Assembly (NCBI GenBank): GCA_015489255.1
Contig: WGAD01000314.1
Coordinates: forward strand, 1-5,477
Reading direction: 5' to 3'
DNA length: 5,477 nt
Origin: Anaerolineales bacterium
GTDB taxonomy: Bacteria > Chloroflexota > Anaerolineae > Anaerolineales > Villigracilaceae
Shown here one piece after another: positions 5,468 through 5,477 of the stretch. The position numbers and the translations under genes were made by a program. A model generated the notes under the pieces. That model was not told the origin of the DNA. It worked only from the letters and a program-made list of their open reading frames with translations, and searched no databases. Numbering within the stretch: the stretch's first letter is position 1; the number at the start of each line of letters is the position of its first letter.

Positions 5468-5477
5468 TTTGAGGAAC

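Noticed and set aside
1..5477. CRISPR array, tRNA/rRNA gene, insertion sequence or attachment site
   Set aside because: No regularly spaced repeats, cloverleaf signatures, transposase motifs or terminal inverted repeats were seen.

Overview
The window is GC-rich bacterial DNA with high GC at third codon positions. It carries five tightly packed plus-strand genes and a short, poorly coding 3' end that holds a minus-strand gene fragment. The gene content, TTG starts and style of the lipoprotein domain fit a member of the Chloroflexota (Anaerolineae-like). That is an inference from general family resemblance; no phylogenetic marker gene is present.

Positions 1-4141 look like one transcription unit. 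It holds a TPR-repeat protein cut off by the window start (2-1222), a small lipoprotein with a lectin/glucanase-like beta-sandwich (1219-1857), the tRNA methylthiotransferase MtaB (1867-3138) and a zinc-dependent alcohol dehydrogenase (3140-4141). The junctions are a 4-base ATGA overlap, a 9-base gap and a 1-base gap, so the genes are probably co-transcribed and partly translationally coupled. The TPR/lipoprotein pair looks like an envelope-associated module. MtaB and the dehydrogenase are housekeeping or metabolic passengers with no obvious functional link to it. The last codons of the dehydrogenase gene contain a terminator-like hairpin (4103-4128).

Positions 4142-4221 hold a good promoter (TATAAT -10) and a strong Shine-Dalgarno sequence for folD (4222-5100), the bifunctional methylene-tetrahydrofolate dehydrogenase/cyclohydrolase. 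A GTGA-N6-TCAC dyad, of the kind bound by CRP/FNR-family regulators, overlaps the probable -35 region.

Positions 5101-5477 contain no intact recognisable gene. On the minus strand a TTG start with a good Shine-Dalgarno opens a reading frame whose first ~45 residues resemble the first helices of a CheA-type Hpt domain. Coding character then collapses around 5262, and a minus-strand intrinsic terminator sits at 5127-5161. I read this as a truncated or decayed gene. A possible new plus-strand gene may begin at 5465, but only a few codons are visible.

I did not find a convincing novel multi-gene system. The most unusual items are the Hpt-like fragment, the terminator-like hairpin inside the dehydrogenase coding sequence, and the dyad over the folD promoter.
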